8,597 bases of DNA from Caldifarciminota bacterium (lineage in GTDB: Bacteria > Hydrothermota > Hydrothermia > S141-80): positions 1 to 8,597 of the forward strand of contig WFYF01000329.1 of assembly GCA_015490255.1 (NCBI GenBank), written 5' to 3'. Below are positions 1 through 8,380 of the stretch, in pieces. Under the pieces are notes generated by a model. That model was given only the letters and a program-made list of their open reading frames with translations, made no database searches and was not told the DNA's origin. How positions within the stretch are numbered: the stretch's first letter is position 1; each line of letters opens with the position of its first letter. The translations under genes were made by a program, and so were the position numbers.

Positions 1-49
1 AATACGCCACAGAAAAACGGGGTTCGGAACGGGGCTGGTGTGCGGAATG

Positions 50-71
50 TCCTCTCCCCATGGGGAGAGGA
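50..71. promoter_or_regulatory. Perfect 22-bp palindrome in the leader upstream of rpsL
   Basis: The half-site TCCTCTCCCCA (50-60) is followed at once by its exact reverse complement (61-71). As RNA it could fold into a 9-bp stem (50-58 with 63-71) closed by a CATG loop. No T-run follows (the next bases are ATGATGTTGTG), so it does not look like a complete intrinsic terminator. It lies about 70 bases before the rpsL start. It could be a transcription attenuator or pause hairpin, an mRNA structure for autoregulation, an operator for a dimeric DNA-binding protein, or the tail hairpin of an upstream gene outside the window. The palindrome is directly visible; its role is unknown. Confidence 0.6.
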
Positions 72-83
72 ATGATGTTGTGA

Positions 84-111
84 TGGGGTTATTGTGTCCA
101 CCCCACGGACA
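84..111 (+). promoter_or_regulatory. Two interlocking short stems in the rpsL leader
   Basis: TGGGGT (84-89) is complementary to ACCCCA (100-105), and TGTCC (95-99) is complementary to GGACA (107-111). The 5' arm of the second stem lies in the loop of the first, so the two are either alternatives or form an H-type pseudoknot. The linker of one base (106) would be tight for a full pseudoknot. The element ends 16 bases before the rpsL Shine-Dalgarno, where it could affect ribosome access. The stems are short and could be chance in GC-rich DNA. Confidence 0.3.
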
Positions 112-126
112 GGATGAAAGGATGAA
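111..126 (+). repeat. Tandem duplication of AGGATGAA before the rpsL ribosome binding site
   Basis: AGGATGAA occurs twice in direct tandem (111-118 and 119-126) and is followed by AGGAGG (127-132), the Shine-Dalgarno of rpsL. The repeat creates two ATG triplets, at 114 and 122. The first opens a three-codon reading frame (ATG AAA GGA TGA). The second opens a 14-codon frame overlapping the start of rpsL out of frame. Neither has a well-spaced Shine-Dalgarno, so translation of them is doubtful. Confidence 0.6.
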
Positions 127-141
127 AGGAGGTCGGGGCGC

Positions 142-516
142 ATGCCAACCATTCAGCAACTCGTGAGGTTCGGGCGGAAGCCCAAGAAACGGAAGTCCAA
201 GTCTCCCGCTCTGGAAGGTTCGCCCCAGAAGCGGGGGGTGTGCATCCGTGTCTATACCACGACGCCGAAAAAGCCCAACTCCGCTCTGCGGAAGGTGGCC
301 AAGGTCCGCCTGTCCAACGGGCGGGAGGTGATCGCCTATATTCCCGGTGAGGGGCACAACCTCCAGGAGCACTCGGTGGTTATGGTCCGCGGGGGACGTG
401 TGAAGGATCTGCCCGGTGTGAAATACCATATCGTTCGTGGGAAATACGACGCGGCCGGGGTGGAAGGGCGTCGCTCGTCCCGCTCCCTCTATGGGACGAA
501 GCGCCCGAAACAGTAA
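142..516 (+). CDS. rpsL: 30S ribosomal protein S12
   Basis: S12 sits at the decoding centre of the 30S subunit and monitors codon-anticodon pairing. The 124-residue product has the usual family length. It contains the highly conserved blocks [14 protein letters not shown] (about 39-52), [16 protein letters not shown] (65-80), [12 protein letters not shown] (82-93) and the C-terminal [11 protein letters not shown]. Lys43 and Lys88, where streptomycin-resistance changes usually fall, are both wild type. Asp89, the residue methylthiolated by RimO in many bacteria, is present. The ATG at 142 is preceded by AAAGGAGG (125-132) with 9 bases between and gives the canonical N-terminus MPTIQQLVR. This is the first gene of the cluster. 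Its TAA stop lies within the Shine-Dalgarno of rpsG, and 11 bases separate the two genes. Confidence 0.98.
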   Translation: MPTIQQLVRFGRKPKKRKSKSPALEGSPQKRGVCIRVYTTTPKKPNSALRKVAKVRLSNGREVIAYIPGEGHNLQEHSVVMVRGGRVKDLPGVKYHIVRGKYDAAGVEGRRSSRSLYGTKRPKQ

Positions 517-524
517 GGAGGTAA

Positions 525-995
<471 letters not shown>

Positions 996-999
996 GACC

Positions 1000-3057
1000 A
1001 TGACGAAAACGGCCCGTTCGGATCGGGATCTGGCTCGGGTGCGAAACATGGGGTTTGCCGCGCACATTGATGCGGGCAAAACCACCACCACCGAGCGGGT
1101 CCTGTTCCTGACGGGTCGGATTCACCGGCCCGGCGAGGTGGACGAGGGAACCGCCCTCACCGACTGGATGATCCAGGAAAAGGAGCGGGGGATCACCATC
1201 ACCTCCGCAGCCACCTATTGCCAGTGGAAAGACCATGAGATTCACATCATTGACACGCCGGGCCACGTGGACTTCACCGCCGAGGTGGAGCGGAGCCTCC
1301 GGGTGCTGGACGGCCTGGTGGTGATCTTCTCGGCGGTGGAAGGGGTGGAGCCCCAGTCGGAGACGGTGTGGCGGCAGGCGGATCGGTATGGGGTCCGCCG
1401 GATCGCTTTCATCAACAAGATGGACCGGATGGGGGCGGATCACCTGGAAGTGCTCCGGATGATGCGGGAGCGCCTGGGGGTTCGGCCCCTCCTCCTCCAG
1501 TGGCCGGTGGGGATGGAAAAGGATTTCCGGGGTGTGGTGGACTTCGTGGAGATGAAGCGGTATCTCTGGGACGAGGAGGGCATGGGGGAACGCTTCACAA
1601 CCGAGGCGGTGGACGTGGCGCCGGAGTGGCAGGCCCATTATGAAGATTTCCTTGCCACCGTGGGGGAGTTTGACGACCGGGTGATGGAGGCCTATGTGGA
1701 GGGGCGTCATCCGGATCCCGCCCTATTGAAAGAAGTGATCCGCCAGATCACCCTGGAACAGAAAGTGGTGCCCGTTCTGTTAGGCAGCGCCCTGACCTTC
1801 AAAGGCATCCAGCCCCTTTTAGACGCCATCGTGGATTATCTCCCCTCTCCGCTGGACATGCCCCCGGTGGAGGGGGTGGATCCCCGGTCCGGAGAGCCTG
1901 TGGTCCGGAAGCACAGCGTGGAAGAGCCCTTTTCGGCGGTGGTGTTCAAGATCCAGGTGATGGATGCGCAGCACAAGCTCTTTTTCGCCCGCATCTATTC
2001 CGGAAAGATCCGGGTAAACCAGAAGGTGCTCAACACCGTCACCGGAAAGTATGAGCGGCCCAACCGGATTTACCGGATGCATGCCAACCGCAAGGAACAG
2101 CTCCAGGAAGCCTGTGCGGGGGATCTCGTGGCCTTTGTGGGGCTGAAGCACACCATCACGGGCCACACCCTGAGCGACCCTGAACACCCGGTGCTGTATG
2201 AGGGCATGATCTTCCCGGAACCGGTGGTTTCGGTGGCGGTGGAACCCCGCACCCAGGCGGATCTCCCGAAGCTGGAGGAGGCTCTCCGGCTCATGGCCGA
2301 AGAGGATCCCACCTTCCGGTTCCGCCAGGACGAAGAAACCGGGCAGTTTATCCTGCAGGGAATGGGGGAGCTCCATCTGGAGATTCTGGCGGATCGGCTG
2401 ACACGGGAGCACAAAGTGGACGTCCGGGTCGGCCGACCCCAGGTGTCCTTCCTGGAAACCGTCACCCGGGAGGTGGCCGCAACCCGGAGTTTTGCCCGTG
2501 CGCTGGGTGAGGGGATGGAGCGAGGGGAGGTCCGTCTGCGGGTGATTCCGGACGAGCGGGAGAGACCGCCGGTGGAGCTGCCGGAGGACCTGCCGGAAGC
2601 CTTTCGCGAGGCTCTGATGGAGGCGGTGGAGGAGGCGTTTTCCGCCGGTCCCCTCATGGGGTATCCGGTGGTGCACGTGCGGGTGCGGGTGGAGGAGGTC
2701 CAGCTTTCCGGGGCCACGCCGCTGGGCACCCGGATCGCTGCCCTTCAGGCCCTGCAGGAGGCCCTGGAAAAGGCTTCACCGCAGCTCCTGGAGCCCATCA
2801 TGGAGGCCCACATCACCGTACCCGAGGAGCACGTGGGCGACGTGATCGGGGATCTGGGGCAGCGGGGTGGAGAGGTGGTGGCCATTGAGCCCCAGGGGCG
2901 GGGGATCCAGCAAATTCGGGCCTATATTCCTCTGCGAAAAACCTTTGGTTATGCGGTTCGTCTGCGCGGGCTGACGGCGGGGCGCGGGCAGGTGTGGATG
3001 CGGATTGCCCGCTTTGCTCCGGTGGAGGAAAACGTTTTGGAAACACAAGGATTTTAA
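1000..3057 (+). CDS. fusA: Elongation factor G (EF-G), with an atypical domain IV
   Basis: EF-G is the GTPase that drives tRNA-mRNA translocation and, with RRF, ribosome recycling. From ATG 1000 the protein has 685 residues, slightly short for the family. The G domain is intact: P-loop AHIDAGKT (21-28), RGITI (63-67), DTPGH with His89 (85-89), NKMD (139-142) and GSAL (262-265). Domain II (about 310-405) and domain III, with EEDPTF, DEETGQ and GMGELHLEI (434-462), are typical. Domain IV is not: the usual QSGGRGQYG loop is replaced by [11 protein letters not shown] (501-511). The following IxGGxIPxEY element is missing, and the tip segment normally YHDVDSSE reads [10 protein letters not shown] with no histidine between 560 and 603. 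Conserved sequence resumes at LLEPIM (596-601), GDVIGDL (613-619) and [16 protein letters not shown] (649-664). It sits between S7 and EF-Tu, the normal place for the housekeeping EF-G. A second canonical fusA elsewhere in the genome cannot be excluded. Confidence 0.93.
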   Translation: MTKTARSDRDLARVRNMGFAAHIDAGKTTTTERVLFLTGRIHRPGEVDEGTALTDWMIQEKERGITITSAATYCQWKDHEIHIIDTPGHVDFTAEVERSLRVLDGLVVIFSAVEGVEPQSETVWRQADRYGVRRIAFINKMDRMGADHLEVLRMMRERLGVRPLLLQWPVGMEKDFRGVVDFVEMKRYLWDEEGMGERFTTEAVDVAPEWQAHYEDFLATVGEFDDRVMEAYVEGRHPDPALLKEVIRQITLEQKVVPVLLGSALTFKGIQPLLDAIVDYLPSPLDMPPVEGVDPRSGEPVVRKHSVEEPFSAVVFKIQVMDAQHKLFFARIYSGKIRVNQKVLNTVTGKYERPNRIYRMHANRKEQLQEACAGDLVAFVGLKHTITGHTLSDPEHPVLYEGMIFPEPVVSVAVEPRTQADLPKLEEALRLMAEEDPTFRFRQDEETGQFILQGMGELHLEILADRLTREHKVDVRVGRPQVSFLETVTREVAATRSFARALGEGMERGEVRLRVIPDERERPPVELPEDLPEAFREALMEAVEEAFSAGPLMGYPVVHVRVRVEEVQLSGATPLGTRIAALQALQEALEKASPQLLEPIMEAHITVPEEHVGDVIGDLGQRGGEVVAIEPQGRGIQQIRAYIPLRKTFGYAVRLRGLTAGRGQVWMRIARFAPVEENVLETQGF

Positions 3058-3075
3058 CCCACAAGGAGGTAGGAG

Positions 3076-4272
<1,197 letters not shown>

Positions 4273-4274
4273 TC

Positions 4275-4589
4275 ATGGAAGCCTCCATTCGCATCAAGCT
4301 CAAGTCCTTTGATGCAGGGGTGATTGACCGTTCGGCCCGGAGAATCGTGCTCGCCGCGCGCGCCACGGGGGCACGGGTCTCCGGGCCCATCCCCCTGCCG
4401 GTGAAGCGCACCATGTTCTCGGTGATCCGGGGACCGCACGTGCACAAGCGCTCTCAGGAGCAGTTTGAGCTCGTGGTCCACAAGCGCCTCATTGAGATCC
4501 ACAACGCCACCCAGGAAACCATAGACAAGCTCTCCCGTCTGGACCTCCCGGTGGGGGTGGACGTGGAGATCAAGCTGCTTGCGAAATAG
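4275..4589 (+). CDS. rpsJ: 30S ribosomal protein S10 (NusE)
   Basis: S10 is part of the 30S head. In many bacteria it also acts as NusE, pairing with NusB in transcription antitermination and bridging NusG to the ribosome. From ATG 4275 the protein has 104 residues, the family norm. It shows IRIKLKSFD (5-13), TGARVSGPIPLPVK (31-44), GPHVHKRSQEQFE (53-65), HKRLIEI (69-75) and RLDLPVGVDVEIKL (88-101). ATG 4275 is chosen because it leaves four residues before IRIKLK, as in typical S10; GTG 4269 would add two more. It starts 2 bases after tuf, so there is no separate S10 leader. Its TAG stop lies in the Shine-Dalgarno of rplC. Confidence 0.97.
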   Translation: MEASIRIKLKSFDAGVIDRSARRIVLAARATGARVSGPIPLPVKRTMFSVIRGPHVHKRSQEQFELVVHKRLIEIHNATQETIDKLSRLDLPVGVDVEIKLLAK

Positions 4590-4592
4590 GAG
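4588..4592 (+). promoter_or_regulatory. Ribosome binding site that fixes the rplC start
   Basis: AGGAG overlaps the rpsJ TAG stop and lies 7 bases before ATG 4600. An in-frame TTG at 4579 would add seven residues (MRNRRRG) and overlap rpsJ. ATG 4600 gives the canonical L3 N-terminus MIGLIGRKLGMTQ and is preferred. Confidence 0.7.
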
Positions 4593-4599
4593 ACGCGGG

Positions 4600-5286
4600 A
4601 TGATCGGACTCATTGGTCGCAAGCTGGGGATGACCCAGATCCCGACCGAAGACGGCGCGATGACTGCCGTAACGGTCATTGCCGCCGGCCCCTGCACCGT
4701 CCTTCAGGGGAAGACGGAGGAAAAGGACGGATACTGGGCGCTCAAGCTGGGGTTTGGGGAGGTGAAGGCCCGCAAGCTCAACAAACCCCTGCTGGGTGAA
4801 GTGGTGAAGATCCTCGGGGAGCGGGAGACCTATCCCGTTGAGGTGATCCGGGAATTCCGGGTGGGGCCTGAGGAGGTGGAGAAATACGCGCCCGGGACAG
4901 AACTCACGGTTGCAGAGATTTTCCGGGAAGGGGAAGTTGTGGATGTGATCGGCCGTTCCAAAGGCCGGGGCTTCCAGGGTGTGGTGAAGCGCTGGGGCTT
5001 CGGCGGCGGGCCCCGGAGTCACGGTGCCAAACGCTGGCACCGCCGCCCGGGGTCCATCGGTCAGTCCGCCGACCCCGGTCGGGTGTGGAAGGGCAAAAAG
5101 ATGCCCGGCCATATGGGATCCCGGCGGGTCACCGTCAAACACCTGAAAATCCTGCGCGTGATTCCGGAGAAACACCTTCTGCTGGTGAAGGGTGCGGTTC
5201 CCGGTCCTTCCGGCGGGATCGTGCTGGTCCGGAAGGCCCATGTGCGGTCCGGTGTGGATCTTGCGAAACTGGAGGCGAGGAAATGA
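4600..5286 (+). CDS. rplC: 50S ribosomal protein L3
   Basis: L3 is an early 50S assembly protein whose long loop reaches toward the peptidyl-transferase centre. The product has 228 residues. It begins GLIGRKLGMTQ (3-13), followed by VTVIAAGPCTV (24-34). The extended loop follows: RSKGRGFQGVVKRWGF (119-134), SHGAKRWHRRPGSIGQ (140-155), GKKMPGHMGSRRVTV (165-179). Gln155 in GSIGQ matches the glutamine methylated by PrmB in E. coli L3. The C-terminal VPGPSGGIVLVRKA is typical. The stop overlaps the rplD start in an ATGA arrangement (5283-5286). The last codons (GAG GCG AGG AAA) also sit in the rplD initiation region. Confidence 0.97.
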   Translation: MIGLIGRKLGMTQIPTEDGAMTAVTVIAAGPCTVLQGKTEEKDGYWALKLGFGEVKARKLNKPLLGEVVKILGERETYPVEVIREFRVGPEEVEKYAPGTELTVAEIFREGEVVDVIGRSKGRGFQGVVKRWGFGGGPRSHGAKRWHRRPGSIGQSADPGRVWKGKKMPGHMGSRRVTVKHLKILRVIPEKHLLLVKGAVPGPSGGIVLVRKAHVRSGVDLAKLEARK

Positions 5287-5903
5287 AAGCACCTCTCTTT
5301 TCGGCGAAGGGTGAACGCATCGGCGAGGTGGAACTTCCCGACGGCATCTTCGGGCTCGTCCCCAAGCGGCATGTTCTCTGGGAAGCGGTGAAGATGTATC
5401 TCGCCAACCGGCGTGTGGGCACCCACAAGGCCAAAACCCGTGGAGAGGTTCGGGGATCCCGCCGGAAAATCTGGCCCCAGAAGCACACCGGCCGGGCCCG
5501 TCACGGGGACCGCTATGCCCCTATTTTTGTGGGAGGTGGCAAGGCCCATGGGCCTCGCCCCCGGGATTATTCCTATGAGATTCCCAGAAAAGTTCGCCGT
5601 CTGGCCCTCAAACACGCCCTTTCCGACCGGGCCCGGGAGGAGCGGGTGTTTGTGGTGGAAGCCTATGAATTCCCCCGGCCCAGGACCAAAGACATGGTTC
5701 AGCTCCTTTCGGCCATGGGCGTGGACGGTGAGCGGGTGGTGGTGGTCCATGAGGGCCTGGAGAACGTGGTCCTTTCCGGTCGGAACCTTCCCCGGGTGGA
5801 AGTTCGCCGCGCGCAGGATCTCAACGCCTATGACGTGCTCTGGAGCGAACGGGTGGTGATGAGCCAGAAGGCCCTGGAACTTCTCAAGGAGCGGCTGTCA
5901 TGA
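5283..5903 (+). CDS. rplD: 50S ribosomal protein L4
   Basis: L4 (uL4) binds domain I of 23S rRNA, and its long loop forms part of the exit-tunnel constriction, a site of macrolide-resistance changes. The product has 206 residues. The tunnel loop reads KTRGEVRGSRRKIWPQKHTGRARHGD, starting at residue 51. It is recognisable but differs from the common GGGRKPWxQKGTGRARxGS form. C-terminal blocks include RRLALKHALSDRA (105-117) and the LPRVEVRRAQDLNAYDVL region (169-186). ATG 5283 is preceded by GGAGG (5271-5275) and overlaps the rplC stop by 4 bases. The reading frame is open upstream to 5085, but that stretch lies wholly inside rplC and does not look like L4. In E. coli, L4 autoregulates the S10 operon through a leader that is absent here. 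Confidence 0.97.
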   Translation: MKAPLFSAKGERIGEVELPDGIFGLVPKRHVLWEAVKMYLANRRVGTHKAKTRGEVRGSRRKIWPQKHTGRARHGDRYAPIFVGGGKAHGPRPRDYSYEIPRKVRRLALKHALSDRAREERVFVVEAYEFPRPRTKDMVQLLSAMGVDGERVVVVHEGLENVVLSGRNLPRVEVRRAQDLNAYDVLWSERVVMSQKALELLKERLS

Positions 5904-6190
5904 AAGATCCGAGGGACATCATCATCCGGCCCATTCTGACAGAAAAGGCCATGCGCCTGATGCGGGACCACAACCAGTATACCTTTGAGGTTCATCCTTC
6001 CGCGACCAAGCCCGAAATTCGCTATGCGGTGGAGCACCTGTTCAAGGTCAAGGTGAAGAAAGTGCGGACCATCCGGGTGAAAGGCAGGCCCCGCCGGCTC
6101 GGCTTCGGGCTGTTCGGCCGGACCCGTCAGTGGAAAAAGGCCATTGTGACCCTTGAAGAGGGTCAGACCATTCCCATTGGAGGTGTGTGA
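5900..6190 (+). CDS. rplW: 50S ribosomal protein L23
   Basis: L23 (uL23) lies at the polypeptide tunnel exit and is the docking site for trigger factor and signal recognition particle. The 96-residue product shows the family pattern: [15 protein letters not shown] (6-20), [19 protein letters not shown] (27-45), [15 protein letters not shown] (48-62) and [11 protein letters not shown] (78-88). The start ATG overlaps the rplD TGA in an ATGA (5900-5903). The Shine-Dalgarno AAGGAG (5886-5891) lies within rplD codons. Its own TGA shares one base with the rplB ATG, so L4, L23 and L2 form a tightly coupled set. Confidence 0.97.
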   Translation: MKDPRDIIIRPILTEKAMRLMRDHNQYTFEVHPSATKPEIRYAVEHLFKVKVKKVRTIRVKGRPRRLGFGLFGRTRQWKKAIVTLEEGQTIPIGGV

Positions 6191-7047
6191 TGGCCATCAA
6201 GCGATACAAGCCCTACACCCCTTCCCGGCGTTACATGACGGTGGTGGATTATTCGGTTTTGACCAAAAAAGAACCGGAAAAATCTCTCATAGAGCCCAAA
6301 AAGTCCCGGGCGGGCCGGAACCACCACGGCCGCATCACCGTCCGGCACCGGGGAGGGGGACACAAGAAGTTTTACCGGATTGTGGACTTCCGGCGTGACA
6401 AGATCGGTGTCCCCGCGAAGGTGGTGAGTCTGGAATATGACCCCAACCGCACCGCCTTCATTGCTCTTCTTCAGTATGCCGACGGCGAAAAGCGCTATAT
6501 CCTGGCCCCCAAGGATCTCAAGGTGGGGGACACGGTGATGTCCTATCCGGAAGATGCCCGGGATCCCGAGATCAGGCCCGGGAACGCCATGCCCCTCGCC
6601 CTCATCCCCGAAGGGATTCCCATCCACAACATTGAGCTCGTGCCCGGCAAGGGAGGGCAGCTGGTGCGCTCGGCCGGAACCCTGGCCACCATCATGGCCA
6701 AGGAGGGGAAATACGCCTTTGTCCAGCTCCCCTCTGGCGAAGTTCGCCTGATCCATCTCCGGTGCCGGGCCACCATCGGGCAGGTCTCCAACGAAGACCA
6801 CCAGAACGTGGTGATCGGCAAGGCGGGACGGATGCGCTGGATGGGAATCCGGCCCACCGTGCGGGGGGTGGCCATGAACCCGGTGGATCATCCCCATGGT
6901 GGTGGGGAGGGACGCCAGAAGGGCTACAAGGCGCCCGTGTCGCCCTGGGGCTGGCACACCAAGGGCAAGAAGACCCGGAACAAACGCAAGCCTTCCAGCC
7001 GGTTTATTGTGAAACGCCGGCTTTCGGCGCGTGAAGCGAGGAGGTAA
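6190..7047 (+). CDS. rplB: 50S ribosomal protein L2
   Basis: L2 is a core 50S protein needed for subunit association and an active peptidyl-transferase centre. The 285-residue product is slightly longer than typical (about 275). It shows KKEPEKSL (26-33), [19 protein letters not shown] (42-60), [11 protein letters not shown] (153-163), [10 protein letters not shown] (232-241), which includes the position of E. coli His229, and [13 protein letters not shown] (257-269). The C-terminal tail is basic. ATG 6190 is preceded by GGAGGT (6179-6184). An upstream GTG at 6187 would add only one residue. The stop TAA (7045-7047) follows two AGG codons that double as the rpsS Shine-Dalgarno. Ile34 uses ATA, one of only two ATA codons in the window. 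Confidence 0.98.
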   Translation: MAIKRYKPYTPSRRYMTVVDYSVLTKKEPEKSLIEPKKSRAGRNHHGRITVRHRGGGHKKFYRIVDFRRDKIGVPAKVVSLEYDPNRTAFIALLQYADGEKRYILAPKDLKVGDTVMSYPEDARDPEIRPGNAMPLALIPEGIPIHNIELVPGKGGQLVRSAGTLATIMAKEGKYAFVQLPSGEVRLIHLRCRATIGQVSNEDHQNVVIGKAGRMRWMGIRPTVRGVAMNPVDHPHGGGEGRQKGYKAPVSPWGWHTKGKKTRNKRKPSSRFIVKRRLSAREARR

Positions 7048-7049
7048 AC

Positions 7050-7337
7050 ATGGGGCGCTCCCTTAAGAAGGGTCCGTATGTGGACCCGAAACTTTTGAAG
7101 CGCATCCGGGAGATGAACGAGAAGGGAGAAAAGCGGGTGATCCGCACCTATTCCCGGCGTTCCACCATCGTGCCCGAGATGGTGGGCCACACCATTGCGG
7201 TGCACAACGGCCGCCGGTTCATCCCCGTATACATCACCGCTCAGATGGTCGGCCACAAGCTCGGCGAGTTCGCACCCACCCGAACCTTCCACGGACACAA
7301 AGGTTCCCAGAAAGCGGCCAAGGTGAAAGTGCGCTGA
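7050..7337 (+). CDS. rpsS: 30S ribosomal protein S19
   Basis: S19 is in the 30S head, binds S13 and contacts the A-site tRNA region. The 95-residue product has the standard length. It begins [16 protein letters not shown], followed by [22 protein letters not shown] and [20 protein letters not shown]. The Shine-Dalgarno GGAGG (7040-7044) lies in the last two codons of rplB, only 5 bases before ATG 7050. The gap to rplB is 2 bases; the gap to rplV is 12 bases. Confidence 0.98.
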   Translation: MGRSLKKGPYVDPKLLKRIREMNEKGEKRVIRTYSRRSTIVPEMVGHTIAVHNGRRFIPVYITAQMVGHKLGEFAPTRTFHGHKGSQKAAKVKVR

Positions 7338-7343
7338 AGGAGG
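7337..7343 (+). promoter_or_regulatory. Ribosome binding site that supports the rplV GTG start
   Basis: AAGGAGG begins in the last base of the rpsS stop and lies 6 bases before GTG 7350. It is a perfect Shine-Dalgarno at good spacing. The encoded protein from this GTG ([16 protein letters not shown]) matches an L22 N-terminus. Confidence 0.75.
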
Positions 7344-7349
7344 ACAACC

Positions 7350-7712
7350 GTGACAGGACGGGCCTATATCCGGAATCTGAAAGCCTCGCCCAAGAAACTC
7401 AAACCCGTGCTGGACCTCATCCGGGGCAAGAGCGTGACGGAGGCCGAGGCCATCCTGAAGTTCAACCGGAAGCGGAAGTTTGGGCCGTTGCTCCTGCGGG
7501 TGCTGCGTTCGGCGGTGGCCTCCTATGAGGACAAGGCGCGTCGGGCCGGGGAGCTTGCGGTGGACCACGACGACCTGGTGATCCGCACCGCCAAGGTGGA
7601 CAAGGGAATCACCCTCAAGCGGATCCGTCCCGCATGGCGGGGCCGGGCGGTGCTCATCCGCAAGCGCCGGGCCCACGTCCTGATTGAGGTGGAACCGAAG
7701 GAGGAAGTCTGA
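7350..7712 (+). CDS. rplV: 50S ribosomal protein L22 (GTG start)
   Basis: L22 (uL22) contacts all domains of 23S rRNA, and its beta-hairpin lines the exit tunnel opposite L4. The 120-residue product has the typical length. It shows [20 protein letters not shown] (9-28), the equivalent of the usual RxSPRKVRLVxDLIRGK, then [11 protein letters not shown], and the hairpin [21 protein letters not shown] with an RRAHVLIEV strand after it. It starts with GTG, the only non-ATG start I favour in this cluster, supported by the strong Shine-Dalgarno. The TGA stop shares its A with the rpsC ATG. Confidence 0.97.
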   Translation: MTGRAYIRNLKASPKKLKPVLDLIRGKSVTEAEAILKFNRKRKFGPLLLRVLRSAVASYEDKARRAGELAVDHDDLVIRTAKVDKGITLKRIRPAWRGRAVLIRKRRAHVLIEVEPKEEV

Positions 7713-8365
7713 TGGGTCAGAAAGTGCATCCCATCGGTTTTCGGCTGGGCTTTATCAAGGACTGGAACGCCCACTGGTATGCCCAGGGGAAGCAGTATGC
7801 CCGGAAGGTGAAGGAAGATCTGGAGATCCGGAAACTGGTGGAGAAGGAGTTCAGGCGGGCAGGGATCTCCCGGGTGGTGATTGACCGGGCGGGCAACAAG
7901 GTGAGCGTGAACCTGTATGTGGCGCGGCCCAGCATCGTGATCGGCCGGAAAGGGGCCACCGTGGACGCTTTCCGAAAGAAACTTCAGCAGCTTCTTCCGG
8001 GGCAGGAAGTTCGGGTGAACGTGCGGGAGGTCCGGGTGCCCGAGGTGGACGCCCAGCTGGTGGCCCAGAACATCGCGGAGCGGATTGAGCAGCGGGTGTC
8101 CCACCGGCGGGCGATGAAACGGGCGGTGGAGATGGCCATGCGGATGGGGGTGGAAGGCATCCGTGTCCAGTGCAAGGGCCGCCTCGGCGGGGCGGAAATC
8201 GCCCGGAAGGAGGGATACATCCGCGGTCGGGTGCCCCTCCAGACCATGCGAGTGGACATTGACTACGGTTTTGCGGTGGCGCTCACGAAATACGGAACCA
8301 TCGGCGTAAAGGTGTGGATCAACAAGGGCGAGGTCCTGGAACGCCCCACCTTCGGTGAGGAATAA
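7712..8365 (+). CDS. rpsC: 30S ribosomal protein S3
   Basis: S3 lies at the mRNA entry channel of the 30S subunit and takes part in unwinding mRNA. The 217-residue product begins [19 protein letters not shown]. It carries a KH domain with [12 protein letters not shown] (71-82; GxxG at 78-81). The C-terminal domain follows, with [16 protein letters not shown] (131-146), [10 protein letters not shown] (156-165) and [22 protein letters not shown] (182-203). Arg132, Arg133 and Lys136 correspond to the helicase-linked basic residues of E. coli S3. The tail after KVWINKGE is short, as in many non-proteobacterial S3 proteins. The Shine-Dalgarno AAGGAGG (7698-7704) lies within rplV, 7 bases before ATG 7712, which overlaps the rplV stop by one base. 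Confidence 0.98.
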   Translation: MGQKVHPIGFRLGFIKDWNAHWYAQGKQYARKVKEDLEIRKLVEKEFRRAGISRVVIDRAGNKVSVNLYVARPSIVIGRKGATVDAFRKKLQQLLPGQEVRVNVREVRVPEVDAQLVAQNIAERIEQRVSHRRAMKRAVEMAMRMGVEGIRVQCKGRLGGAEIARKEGYIRGRVPLQTMRVDIDYGFAVALTKYGTIGVKVWINKGEVLERPTFGEE

Positions 8366-8380
8366 GAAAGGAGTTTCATC

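Noticed and set aside
50..71. Intrinsic terminator
   Set aside because: The hairpin is strong but no T-run follows.
1..75. Possible C-terminal end of an upstream gene (frame 1 open to TGA 73-75; frame 3 to TGA 81-83)
   Set aside because: Neither translation resembles a known C-terminus such as RpoC, and both run through the palindrome. No support beyond an open frame.
20..110. Sigma-70-like promoter before rpsL
   Set aside because: I found no -35/-10 pair with acceptable sequence and spacing; TTATTG-like bases near 89-94 have no partner at 16-18 bases.
5085..5282. 66-residue N-terminal extension of L4
   Set aside because: It is only an open frame within rplC; the extension has no L4 character, while ATG 5283 has a Shine-Dalgarno and a typical ATGA overlap.
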